Assembly: GCF_029338235.1 (NCBI RefSeq) | Contig: NZ_CP119785.1 | Location: 1,922,001 to 1,986,000 of the forward strand | Origin: Haloarcula rara | GTDB taxonomy: Archaea; Halobacteriota; Halobacteria; Halobacteriales; Haloarculaceae | DNA length: 64,000 nt | Direction: 5' to 3' | Shown: positions 41,240 to 48,930 of the stretch, piece by piece | How the letters are laid out: every line of letters starts with the position of its first letter | Numbering within the stretch: the first letter of the stretch is position 1 | Made by a program: the position numbers and the translations under genes | The notes under the pieces: model-generated | Told to the model about the DNA's origin: nothing | Database searches by the model: none | The model's input: the letters and a program-made list of their open reading frames with translations, nothing else

Positions 41240-42877
41240 ATGACAGACCGGATTACTGACCGCATATCACGACGGAGCGCACTCAAAACACTGGCAGTCT
41301 CGGGGACGGTGGGTCTCGCCGGGTGTGGTGGGATTTTCTCGGACTCTGACTCGACAGAGTACGGCCCGACGGACGTTCCACCCAAGCCGGAGGGCATCGA
41401 CGAGTGGGGGAAAAAGCTCAACGAACACGCCAGAGAGGCCAACATCAACTGGGAGCAGTTCTCTGACGACGACATCACGCTGACGTTCGGGATGGGGCTG
41501 CACCCATACTCGACGACGTTCTCGACGACGCCCGAAGGCGAGGAGAACAACAAGGCGGTCAAGGACTATTTCACCGACCTCACCGGTATCGAGGTCGAGT
41601 ACGAGATCGTCTCAGAGGACAAGTTCTGGTCTGAGACCGAGAGCGCCCTCTCCAGTGAGAACAATCCCTACGACGGCATTATGAACGGGCTGTGGCCCTC
41701 GGGCGGCTACCACTACGGCGACAACGGCACCGCCTGGGTCCGTGACCTCATCCCGTACATCAACGACGCCAGCCTGACCGACAAGAAGTGGCTGCGGATG
41801 GGCGATTACAGGCGACAGACCATCGAGTTCATGTCCTACCCCAACGCCGACGGCACGGTCGAGCTGACGGCCCTGCCGAACGGCATCGAGTTCTACGGTG
41901 GGACGGCCATCCACAAGCCGACTTTCGATACGCTCGGGCTCTCGGAACCGACGAACTTCGCGGAACTGGAGTCCGCCGCCAAGACTATCGCCGAGTCGAG
42001 CGACGTCGACCGGCAGGGTATCGTCTCTCGGACCAGTTCGGCCACGCTGTCGGCAGCCAACTGGGGGACGATGTTCAAAACCTACGGCGGGGAGTGGATC
42101 GACCGGGAGAACCGGACGGCGACACTCAACGAGGAAAAAGGCGTCAAATCGCTCGAACGCTTCGGCAACATGCTGAACAAGTACGGCCCGACGGACCCCG
42201 GGTCGTACGACTGGTACAAAAACAACAACGCCTACAGCAACGGCGACGTCGGGATCATGTACTCGACGCCACAGACCTCCGGTATCGTGGACACCGAGGT
42301 GATGCAGGAGACGAAGTGGCTCCCGCCACTGGAGGGACCGGACGGTCAGGATCCGGTGGCCGACACCTGGGTCTGGGCGACCGGTATCACCGCTACTTCG
42401 GACAACCCAGAGGCGGCGTGGCTGTATCTCCAGTGGGCTAACTCACGCATGGCGAACCTGCTGCTCTCGACGCGGCAGTGGGAAGACGACGGGCCCCGCG
42501 CGGGCTATGCCCGGTTCGACTATATCAAAGACCAGATCGAGCAGGGTAACGCGCCCCCGGTCCCCGGCGAGGGGTACATCGAGGCGTTCAACCAGGGGAT
42601 GGACGCCGTTCCCGGTGGCAAACCCGACAAGCCCCAGGAGTATCCGCCGGTCCCGGTCGACACGCCCCAGAACATGAACATCATGCGCCGGGCCGCCGGG
42701 GCGATGAGCAGCGTCGTCAGCGGCCAGCAGACCGCACAGGCAGCGCTGGACGACGCGGCGTCCACTATCGACGACGAGGGGTTCCTCTCCGAGGAGTCGA
42801 TTCCCCAGCGCTACGTCGCAGACGACAGATTCTTGGACAGAGACTACGGTCAGCAGTACGGAACTAATGGGAACTGA
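41240..42877 (+). CDS. Extracellular solute-binding lipoprotein (ABC-type family)
   Basis: A 545-residue protein with Tat signal RISRRSALKTLAVSGTVGLAG and lipobox Cys29, then a type-1 extracellular solute-binding (sugar-type) fold: ITLTFGMGLHPYSTTFSTTP, DLTGIEVEYEIVSEDKFWSE, LPNGIEFYGGTAIHKPTFDTLG, FAELESAAKTIAESSDV and DTWVWATGITATSDNPEAAWLYLQWA. The ligand is probably a sugar or glycoside. No permease or ATPase gene is next to it; instead a transducer-like gene follows nine bases later, so it may deliver its ligand signal to that protein as in the BasB-BasT type of chemosensing. Confidence 0.87.
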   Translation: MTDRITDRISRRSALKTLAVSGTVGLAGCGGIFSDSDSTEYGPTDVPPKPEGIDEWGKKLNEHAREANINWEQFSDDDITLTFGMGLHPYSTTFSTTPEGEENNKAVKDYFTDLTGIEVEYEIVSEDKFWSETESALSSENNPYDGIMNGLWPSGGYHYGDNGTAWVRDLIPYINDASLTDKKWLRMGDYRRQTIEFMSYPNADGTVELTALPNGIEFYGGTAIHKPTFDTLGLSEPTNFAELESAAKTIAESSDVDRQGIVSRTSSATLSAANWGTMFKTYGGEWIDRENRTATLNEEKGVKSLERFGNMLNKYGPTDPGSYDWYKNNNAYSNGDVGIMYSTPQTSGIVDTEVMQETKWLPPLEGPDGQDPVADTWVWATGITATSDNPEAAWLYLQWANSRMANLLLSTRQWEDDGPRAGYARFDYIKDQIEQGNAPPVPGEGYIEAFNQGMDAVPGGKPDKPQEYPPVPVDTPQNMNIMRRAAGAMSSVVSGQQTAQAALDDAASTIDDEGFLSEESIPQRYVADDRFLDRDYGQQYGTNGN

Positions 42878-42886
42878 TACACAACG

Positions 42887-44773
42887 ATGAGTGGAGAAGA
42901 CACACAGCAATCACGGAGCGTCGAGGAAGCCAGTAGCATCCTTCCCGGCTTTCTCGCACGGAGCTTCCTCGCGAAGTTCCTGGTCGCGCTGTTGCTGATA
43001 TCGGTCGTCATCGTCGGTGTGAGCGCGAACACGTACGACCAGACGTCCGATCAGCTGACTGCGGAGACCCAGACGGAGTATACGGGTGTCGCGAACCAGA
43101 GCGCGACACAGATCGAGGAGTGGCGCGAGTCACGAAGCGACACCACCCGTCGACTCTCGCAGTTCGAGGTGGTTCGCAGCGGCACGCAGCAGGAACGGCA
43201 ATCGTTCCTCGAGAACGAGCGCGAGCAGCTCCCGGGGGACGTTTACAACGTCCACCTCGTCGACTTCGAGGACAGCTCGAACATCACCGCGAGCACGGAC
43301 GAATCCGAGATCGGCCAGAACCTCAACACGCGCGAGGCGCCCTGGCAGACCCGTGTCGGGAATCTGAGCACCAACGATGACGGCGTGTTCATCTCCCGTG
43401 CAGAAGAGGCACTGGGACGCTCGCTCGTGTCGTTCGTGACGGAGGTCGAGACCGAGAGCGGTGAGAGCCGATACCTCGTGGTCCAGGCTGACATGGACGC
43501 ACTGGCCGGGGACCTCCCGGCCCCATCCGAGGACGTCTACTCGCAAGTTATCGACAGCGAGGGCCGTATCGTCGCGGGGACCCAGGACACTCAAGCGCTG
43601 GACCGTAACGACGGCTCGCTCTCCGTCTACTCGGAGAACCCCGACCAGCTGAGTATCCTCCAGGACGGGCTGAACGGCGAGACCGGCTTCGTTCAGGGCA
43701 GCGAGATCAACAGCTCGACGGTCCCGTCACACGGGGACTACGCTATCGGGTTCGCCGCGGTCGGGGGCGACGACTGGATCGTCGCGACCCACGTCCCGCT
43801 CTCGACGGCGTACGCGCTGCGGAGCACCATCACTACGAACCTGCTCGTCCTCTCGGGCGCGGCGTTCTTCGGTATCGCGTTCATTGGGCTCGTCTTCGGC
43901 CGTGGTGCGACGAGCGCGCTGAACGGGCTGACCCGGAAGGCCGAACAGCTGGAGGCGGGGAACCTCGACGTCGACCTCGACGTGACTCGCCGCGACGAGT
44001 TCGGTCAGCTGACCGCCTCGTTCGCGAACATGCGCAACGCACTGCGTGACCGTATCCAGGAGGCCGAATCCGCACGGAAGGAAGCGGAGGTCTCCCGGCA
44101 GGAAGCACTCGCCATGACCGATTACCTCCAGGAGAAGGCACAGGACTACAGCGAGGTCATGCAGCAGTGTGCCAACGGTGACCTGACCCAGCGCATGGAG
44201 ATCGACAACGAGAACGACGCGATGGACCGCATCGCGGCGGAGTTCAACGACATGCTCGGCGAGCTGGAGAAGACGACCGGACAGCTCAAGACCTTCAGCG
44301 AAGAGGTCGCCGAGTCCAGTGACATCGTGCTGACCAACACGGAGAACGTCCGTCAGTCCGCCGAGCGAGTCACTGCCTCCGTCGAGAGCATCAACACGGA
44401 CGCGACCGATCAGGGGGCCCGCCTCGAAGAGCTGGCCGGCGACCTCAACGAGGTCATCGACCGGCTCCACTCGCTGAAGGGCAACCCCCACGTCGACATC
44501 AACGACGAGTTGGACCAGTTCCAGAACGTCGCGAACGTGCTCGAACAGGCGACCGGACAGAGCCAGTCTATCCGCTCGGAAGCCGAGAGCGCGGCCGAGA
44601 CCTCCAAACAGCAGGCCGACGAGCTGGACGAGGTCTCCGAACGTGCCGACCGGCTCAAACGCTACGCGAAGCCGCTCGGGGGTATCCTCGACCGCTTCGA
44701 GACCGCCGCGGAACACGAGTTCGTCTTCTCCGGCGGCCCGAGCCAGCCGGTCCAGAACGACAACGACGACTGA
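42887..44773 (+). CDS. Transducer-like membrane protein (Cache-HAMP) lacking the MCP signalling tip
   Basis: A 628-residue protein: TM1 at ~30-48 (FLVALLLISVVIVGVSA), an extracellular Cache-like domain to ~305, TM2 at ~308-330 (LLVLSGAAFFGIAFIGLVFG), a HAMP domain (LTRKAEQLEAGNLDVDLDVTRRDEFG), a second HAMP-like unit (QQCANGDLTQRMEIDNENDA) and a coiled coil to the end. The conserved methyl-accepting hairpin tip (E-Q-T-N-x-L-A-L-N-A-x-I-E-A) that contacts CheA/CheW is absent; the segment SLKGNPHVDINDELDQFQNV stands where it should be. The C-terminal SERADRLKRYAKPLGGILDRFE resembles complete halobacterial transducers. It follows the solute-binding gene by nine bases, so one operon. Two T6 tracts follow. 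Confidence 0.82.
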   Translation: MSGEDTQQSRSVEEASSILPGFLARSFLAKFLVALLLISVVIVGVSANTYDQTSDQLTAETQTEYTGVANQSATQIEEWRESRSDTTRRLSQFEVVRSGTQQERQSFLENEREQLPGDVYNVHLVDFEDSSNITASTDESEIGQNLNTREAPWQTRVGNLSTNDDGVFISRAEEALGRSLVSFVTEVETESGESRYLVVQADMDALAGDLPAPSEDVYSQVIDSEGRIVAGTQDTQALDRNDGSLSVYSENPDQLSILQDGLNGETGFVQGSEINSSTVPSHGDYAIGFAAVGGDDWIVATHVPLSTAYALRSTITTNLLVLSGAAFFGIAFIGLVFGRGATSALNGLTRKAEQLEAGNLDVDLDVTRRDEFGQLTASFANMRNALRDRIQEAESARKEAEVSRQEALAMTDYLQEKAQDYSEVMQQCANGDLTQRMEIDNENDAMDRIAAEFNDMLGELEKTTGQLKTFSEEVAESSDIVLTNTENVRQSAERVTASVESINTDATDQGARLEELAGDLNEVIDRLHSLKGNPHVDINDELDQFQNVANVLEQATGQSQSIRSEAESAAETSKQQADELDEVSERADRLKRYAKPLGGILDRFETAAEHEFVFSGGPSQPVQNDNDD

Positions 44774-44785
44774 CTTCGCGGTCAC

Positions 44786-44799
44786 TTTTTTGATTTTTT
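44786..44799 (+). terminator. Double T-tract terminator after the transducer-like gene
   Basis: TTTTTTGATTTTTT begins 13 bases after the stop at 44773. A clear haloarchaeal T-rich terminator for the two-gene operon. Confidence 0.6.
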
Positions 44800-44845
44800 G
44801 CCAGTCTGGGAGGCGGTGCTTAGTTTAGCGGAGATTCGCTCTGAG

Positions 44846-45145
44846 AGCCAGAAAGCCCCCGCGTTCTCGACTCGTGCGGCTCGCTGTCGTCCGAAAGACG
44901 GCATAGCCGTCTTTCGTGATCACGAGAGAGCAGAGCTCTCTCGAACGACGCGCCGTAGGTGCTTGCTTCGCCGTGCTTCGTCGAGAACGCGGCCCCTTTC
45001 ATCCCCACCCATGCCGGCTGGCCAACCGGCTACGGGTGGGACTGAAAGGGGCGGCTGGCTCCGGGAAGACGGCCGACGCAAGGACCGCAACGTAGTGAGG
45101 ACCGCAGCGAGGCCCTCGACCGGAGCCAGCCGGGGCTTTCTGGCT
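44846..45145. repeat. Cloverleaf element, copy 1 (300 bp)
   Basis: Outer helix: AGCCAGAAAGCCCC (44846-44859) with GGGGCTTTCTGGCT (45132-45145). Left arm helix: CGCGTTCTCGAC (44860-44871) with GTCGAGAACGCG (44980-44991). Central helix: CCCCTTTCATCCCCACCC (44993-45010) with GGGTGGGACTGAAAGGGG (45034-45051), one local mismatch region. Right arm helix: GGCTGGCTCCGG (45053-45064) with CCGGAGCCAGCC (45120-45131). The four helices abut almost base to base, as in a four-way junction. The left arm carries two perfect three-base-loop hairpins (44892-44916 and 44923-44943). It fills most of the 469-base gap before the GGPP synthase gene; no protein gene is credible in it. Confidence 0.85.
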
Positions 45146-45242
45146 GTTCGAACTCGGAGTTTCCTAAGTAAACACGACATCTGGAATGCCCGCACACACT
45201 GGGTCGTCAGGTACTTTTCCCCGTGGTCCCAAGCCGACGGTA

Positions 45243-46085
45243 ATGGAGTATCTCGAGGCGCGTCGTGACCGCGTCGAGGCGCGGCTACAGGCCGTCATCG
45301 ACGACGTCGAACCCGACGAACTCGCAGACCAGGTCGGCCACGTCGTGCTCTCGGGCGGGAAACGGGTGCGCCCGACGGTGGCGGTGCTGGTGTGTGAGGC
45401 GCTGGGTGGGGACCCGGCCGACGCCGTCGATTTCGCCGTCGGCATCGAGCTAGTCCACAACGCCTCGCTCGTCATCGACGACATCATCGACGAGTCCGAG
45501 GTCCGCCGCGGGACCCCGGCGGCGTGGGCAGAGTACGGCCACGGACCGGCCATCATCGCCTCCGACGGGCTGCTCGGGGAGGCCTTCGCGCTGTTCTCGT
45601 CGGACGAGCGGGCGATGCAGACCGTCTCCGAGGCGATGGTCGAACTCGGCGAGGGCGAGGCTATGGAGCTGGTCGCCCAGCCCACAAACGAGACCGAGTA
45701 CATGGAGCTCGCCCGCCGGAAGACGGGCGCGCTGTTCCGGGCGGCCGCCGAGCTGGGCGCCATCGCCGCCGACGCCGACGCCTACACCGTCGAGGCCATG
45801 GGCGAGTACGCCCAGCGCGTCGGGGTGGCCTTCCAGATGCGCGACGACGTGCTCGACGATATCGCCGACGAAGAGACGCTCGGCAAACCCACCGGCCACG
45901 ACGCCGAGATGGAACGACCCTCCTTCGTCGAGGTGACCGACCTCACCACAGAGGAGGCAAACGCCAAGGCCCGCGCCGAGTCCGACGCCGCCCTGGAGGC
46001 GCTCGACACCGTCGACGCGCAGAAGTCTCAGTCCGTGGAGTACCTGCGGGAACTCGCCGAATTCGTCGTCGTTCGGGAACGCTGA
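45243..46085 (+). CDS. idsA: Geranylgeranyl/farnesyl diphosphate synthase
   Basis: A 280-residue trans-prenyltransferase that extends allylic diphosphates with isopentenyl diphosphate, giving the C20 (or C25) chains of archaeal lipids. Seen: LSGGKRVRPTVAVLVCEALGG, the first Asp-rich motif in NASLVIDDIIDESEVRRG (DDIID) and the second in AFQMRDDVLDDIADEETLGK (DDVLD). The ATG at 45243 was chosen because it is the first before MEYLEARRDRVEARL, with a T-rich box (ACTTTTCC) about 27 bases upstream; a longer in-frame start would run toward the cloverleaf. It is flanked on both sides by cloverleaf elements. Confidence 0.92.
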   Translation: MEYLEARRDRVEARLQAVIDDVEPDELADQVGHVVLSGGKRVRPTVAVLVCEALGGDPADAVDFAVGIELVHNASLVIDDIIDESEVRRGTPAAWAEYGHGPAIIASDGLLGEAFALFSSDERAMQTVSEAMVELGEGEAMELVAQPTNETEYMELARRKTGALFRAAAELGAIAADADAYTVEAMGEYAQRVGVAFQMRDDVLDDIADEETLGKPTGHDAEMERPSFVEVTDLTTEEANAKARAESDAALEALDTVDAQKSQSVEYLRELAEFVVVRER

Positions 46086-46148
46086 CTAGCAACGACGGCT
46101 TCTGGTGCTGTCTTCGATGTCTGGAGTCCCGCAGCTGACGGCACTGAG

Positions 46149-46603
46149 AGCCAGAAAGCCCCGGCTGTGTCGACTCGGGGGGCTCGCTGCGCGCCTCGGT
46201 CGCTTCGCTCCCTGCGGTGCTTGTGTCGCCCGCCTTCGTCGACACAGCCGCCCCTTTCAGTCCCACCCAGTGCTGTTTGACCAACCGGCTACGGGTGGAA
46301 TGAAAGGGGCGAGCGGCTACGGGAACCCCGGTGAAGCAAGGACCACAGCGAGTGAAACGAGCGAGGACCGCAGCGAGCCGCGGGACCGTAGCCGCTCGGG
46401 GCTTTCTGGCCGTACACTGCAGCATTCGTGTGTCAGATTGCTAGCGGGGCTTTCTGGCCGTACACTGCAGCATTCGTGTGTCAGATTGCTAGCGGGGCTT
46501 GCTGGCCGTACACTGCAGCATTCGTGTGTCAGATTGCTAGCGGGGCTTTCTGGCCGTACACTGCAGCATTCGTGTGTCAGATTGCTAGCGGGGCTTTCTG
46601 GCT
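46149..46603. repeat. Cloverleaf element, copy 2, with expanded right end
   Basis: Outer helix: AGCCAGAAAGCCCC (46149-46162) with GGGGCTTTCTGGC at 46398-46410 or, after the expansion, GGGGCTTTCTGGCT at 46590-46603. Left arm: CGGCTGTGTCGAC (46162-46174) with GTCGACACAGCCG (46238-46250). Central: CCCCTTTCAGTCCCACCC (46251-46268) with GGGTGGAATGAAAGGGG (46293-46309). Right arm: GAGCGGCTACGG (46311-46322) with CCGTAGCCGCTC (46386-46397). The central loop TGTTTGACCAACCGGC is close to copy 3 (TGTTTGACCAGCCGGC). It occupies most of the 597-base gap between idsA and the UPF0200 gene. Confidence 0.85.
46398..46603. repeat. 48-bp tandem repeat of the cloverleaf end, 4 units plus terminal end
   Basis: Units start at 46398, 46446, 46494 and 46542, and a fifth start at 46590 gives only the terminal GGGGCTTTCTGGCTG. 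Each unit opens with the cloverleaf right terminus GGGGCTTTCTGGC and continues with GTACACTGCAGCATTC and GTGTCAGATTGCTAGC. The third unit has one change (CTTGCTGG for CTTTCTGG). The units are otherwise identical, so the array is young. The element's right end has been copied four times along with 34 bases of sequence not seen in the other copies. Confidence 0.9.
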
Positions 46604-46652
46604 GTTTCCAGTAGGTCCGGCCCCAACAGTCACCACAACGAGAACAGCAGGT

Positions 46653-46658
46653 CTTTAG
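46653..46658 (+). promoter_or_regulatory. TATA box for the UPF0200 operon
   Basis: CTTTAG is centred 27 bases before ATG 46683, giving a leaderless transcript for the three-gene operon 46683-48270. Confidence 0.5.
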
Positions 46659-46682
46659 CCGGGAATCGACAACACAGGGGCA

Positions 46683-47243
46683 ATGACAGTCATCGGTGTC
46701 GTCGGACTCCCCGGCAGCGGCAAGAGCGAGGCGGCCGAGGTCGCCCGCGAGATGGGCGTCCCGGTCGTGACGATGGGAGACGTGATTCGCGCGGAGTGTC
46801 GCGAGCGCGGGCTGGACCCGGCGACCGACCACGGGACCGTCGCGAAGGCGCTGCGCGAGGAGAACGGGCCGGGGGCCATCGCCGAGCGGTCGCTGCCGAT
46901 TATCGAGGACGAGCGGGCCGGCCACGACACCGTCCTCGTCGACGGCATCCGCTCGGACGTCGAGGTCGAGGCCTTCCGGGACGCCTTCGGCGAGGCGTTC
47001 GTGCTCGTCGAGATATCGGCCCCCTTCGCCGTTCGCGCCGAGCGGCTGGACCTGCGGGGGCGAGACGCCAGCGTCGAGGAGGGCGGCGAGTCCCTCGAGG
47101 ACCGCGACGAGCGGGAACTGGGCTTCGGGATGGGCGAGGCGATGGAGATGGCCGACGTGACCATCGAGAACACCGACTCGCTCGCGTCGTTCCAGCGCCG
47201 CATCCGGACACTGCTCGAAGATGGCGTGGAGGCCCAGTCGTGA
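46683..47243 (+). CDS. UPF0200 family nucleotide kinase-like protein
   Basis: A 186-residue P-loop NTPase with VIGVVGLPGSGKSEAAEVAR (Walker A) at the N-terminus and an adenylate/dephospho-CoA-kinase-like pattern (VTMGDVIRAECRERGL, TVLVDGIRSDVEVEAFRDAF, VLVEISAPFAVRAERLDLRGR). The C-terminal VTIENTDSLASFQRRIRTLL is typical of the archaeal UPF0200 group, whose substrate is not established. Earlier guesses of dephospho-CoA kinase activity are not secure, since archaea have a different enzyme for that step. First gene of an operon; its stop overlaps the next gene's GTG as GTGA. Confidence 0.82.
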   Translation: MTVIGVVGLPGSGKSEAAEVAREMGVPVVTMGDVIRAECRERGLDPATDHGTVAKALREENGPGAIAERSLPIIEDERAGHDTVLVDGIRSDVEVEAFRDAFGEAFVLVEISAPFAVRAERLDLRGRDASVEEGGESLEDRDERELGFGMGEAMEMADVTIENTDSLASFQRRIRTLLEDGVEAQS

Positions 47244-47656
47244 GTAGCGTCTACAGCGTCGACGTCGAGATTACGGCGCCGGTCAACGACACCGAGGTCA
47301 CGGCGAGAGTTGCGGACGCCATCCAGAACCTCTTCCCGGAGGCCGACCCCGACCACCGCGATGGCGAACTCGTCGCCGAGGTCCACACGATGGAGGGCTT
47401 CTCCGAGGAACTGCACCGTGCGGAGATTCTGGACACGGCTCGGTCGGTCTTCTTCGACAACCTGACCGGCGACCAGTTCGCCTTCGACCTGAAGAAACAG
47501 GCGGCATTCGAGGGCCGGGTGAACTTCGCCGTCGGCGAGCCCGCCGAGCTGGGCGACATCCGCGTCGACGTCACGGTGCGAGCCCCCGGCGCCGAGAGCT
47601 ACATCGACTACGTGGCGCCCCCGACCGAGGACGGCAAACCCGTCGACACGGAATGA
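47240..47656 (+). CDS. UPF0201 (DUF54-like) RNA-binding-type protein
   Basis: A 138-residue archaeal protein starting at GTG 47240 (SSVYSVDVEITAPVNDTEVT). It has FPEADPDHRDGELVAEVHTMEGFSEELHRAEILDTAR and LTGDQFAFDLKKQAAFEGRVNF, the UPF0201 pattern, with a fold related to ribosomal L5-type RNA-binding domains. Function unproven. Overlaps UPF0200 upstream and the HAD-like gene downstream by 4 bases each, so the three are cotranslated. The UPF0200-UPF0201 pairing is common in archaea. Confidence 0.82.
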   Translation: MSSVYSVDVEITAPVNDTEVTARVADAIQNLFPEADPDHRDGELVAEVHTMEGFSEELHRAEILDTARSVFFDNLTGDQFAFDLKKQAAFEGRVNFAVGEPAELGDIRVDVTVRAPGAESYIDYVAPPTEDGKPVDTE

Positions 47657-48270
47657 CCGAGGCGCTCTGTTTCGCCCTCGACGAGGTGCTGGTCCACCGG
47701 ACCCGCGCTGACGCCGATATCCTGCGGGACGTCTTCGCGGCCCACGGCATCGAGCCGTCCGACGAGGTCCTGACGACGGCGCGGGACGCCTTCCGCGATG
47801 CCTTCGAGAACCTGGAGCCAGCCCCCTACCGACAGTCGATGGCGGCGGCCCGCTCGCTGGCCGAGGCCAACGGGTTGGCCGCCGACCCGGACGCGATGGT
47901 CGCGACGCTACGCGAGCGGACGTACGCGGGAACGACGGTTCCCGACGCGGCCCGGGAGAGTCTCGCCGGGCTGGCCGAGGACAGCGCGCTGGCGGTGATT
48001 ACCGACGGCCCCCGCGAGTGGCAGGTCGGCAAACTCGACCACCACGACCTCACCGACCGGTTCGACGCCGTCGTCGCCTCCTACGAGGCGGGTTCGCACA
48101 CGCCAGATACGGCCCCGTTTGAACTGCTGTGCGAGCGCCTGCCCGCCGACGAGTACGTGATGGTCGGGGACAGCGAGGACGTCGAGGGCGCGCGGGCCGC
48201 GGGCTTTGTCCCCATCGAGTACAGCACGGCGGGGGCGGACCTCTGGGCGATCATCGACGCCTTGCTCTGA
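47653..48270 (+). CDS. HAD-superfamily protein lacking the nucleophile Asp (likely pseudoenzyme)
   Basis: A 205-residue HAD-fold protein. Motif I should read D-x-D; here it is MTEALCFALDEVLV, with Ala8 where the nucleophile Asp belongs and Asp10 retained. Motif II is LAVITDGP (Thr117), and the motif III Lys is replaced by Thr150 (GSHTPDTAPFELL instead of G-x2-K-P-D-P). Motif IV, MVGDSEDVEGARAAG (Asp173/Asp176), is intact. Loss of both nucleophile and Lys suggests no phosphatase activity. The frame is clean and the C-terminus normal, so the gene is probably expressed. Third gene of the UPF0200-UPF0201 operon, with a 4-base overlap. Confidence 0.82.
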   Translation: MTEALCFALDEVLVHRTRADADILRDVFAAHGIEPSDEVLTTARDAFRDAFENLEPAPYRQSMAAARSLAEANGLAADPDAMVATLRERTYAGTTVPDAARESLAGLAEDSALAVITDGPREWQVGKLDHHDLTDRFDAVVASYEAGSHTPDTAPFELLCERLPADEYVMVGDSEDVEGARAAGFVPIEYSTAGADLWAIIDALL

Positions 48271-48271
48271 C

Positions 48272-48823
48272 CTACTCTGCCAGATAGACGCCCGCCTTCG
48301 GGTGCTGGTCGGCGTCCTCGACGATGCGGTCGTCGTCCCGGGCGGCCTCGATGGCGGCTCTCGCGGACTCGCGGCTCATCTGGCCCACGACCGACATGAC
48401 GTCGACGAGTTGGTCCTCGTTGATGCCCTGCCGGCCGCCGGGCGCGTTGCTGAGTACCGATGGCGCGTTCTCCTCGAAGAAGCGCAGATAGGCAGCGGGG
48501 TCGCGCTCGCCGCCCAGCTGGTCGTGCCACGCCGCCGGATACTGGCTGATGCGGCCGCCCTCGAGTTCGTAGAGGCGTTCCCCGTCGGCGACCCAGCCGT
48601 CCGAGTCGGTGCGGCGCTCGTCGACGACCTCGCCGAAGACCTCGGTGTCGAAGCTGCTGTCATCGCGTTCGTTCAGATCCCGTGCGTACGCGGCGATAGC
48701 CGCCTCGGGGACACCGGGCCGGTCGTCGTGATACCGTTCGAGGATGTCGACGAGCGCCCCAGTTCCGAGGCCCTCGCCCTGGTGGACGATCTCGTCGACG
48801 GCCTGCTGGTCGGTGTCTACCAT
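48272..48823 (-). CDS. Haloarchaeal protein of unknown function
   Basis: A 183-residue soluble acidic protein, MVDTDQQAVDEIVHQGEGLG at the start, with WVADGERLYELEGGRISQYPAAWHDQLGGE in the middle and a helical C-terminal domain (INEDQLVDVMSVVGQMSRESARAAIEAARDDDRIVED) that ends in GVYLAE. The C-terminal part has the spacing of a small helix-turn-helix or UBA-like three-helix unit. I do not recognise a named function. Convergent with the HAD-like gene, with one base between stops. Confidence 0.65.
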   Translation of the reverse strand: MVDTDQQAVDEIVHQGEGLGTGALVDILERYHDDRPGVPEAAIAAYARDLNERDDSSFDTEVFGEVVDERRTDSDGWVADGERLYELEGGRISQYPAAWHDQLGGERDPAAYLRFFEENAPSVLSNAPGGRQGINEDQLVDVMSVVGQMSRESARAAIEAARDDDRIVEDADQHPKAGVYLAE

Positions 48824-48930
48824 ACCGCCAGTACTGTCGTCGAACCGATAAGCCGGCGGCTTTCAGATGCCACTGGCGAAGATAGCGAGCCATCTACCTG
48901 CCTCGCGCGGTTCGGTCACCGGCGTGGCGG

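Noticed and set aside
42887..44773. Ordinary methyl-accepting chemotaxis protein
   Set aside because: The conserved signalling hairpin is not present in the translated sequence, so a plain MCP label would mislead.
46398..46603. 48-bp array as a CRISPR
   Set aside because: Units are contiguous and identical, with no variable spacers and no cas genes in the window.
46683..47243. Dephospho-CoA kinase
   Set aside because: The P-loop pattern is similar, but the archaeal dephospho-CoA kinase belongs to another family, so only the UPF0200 label is safe.
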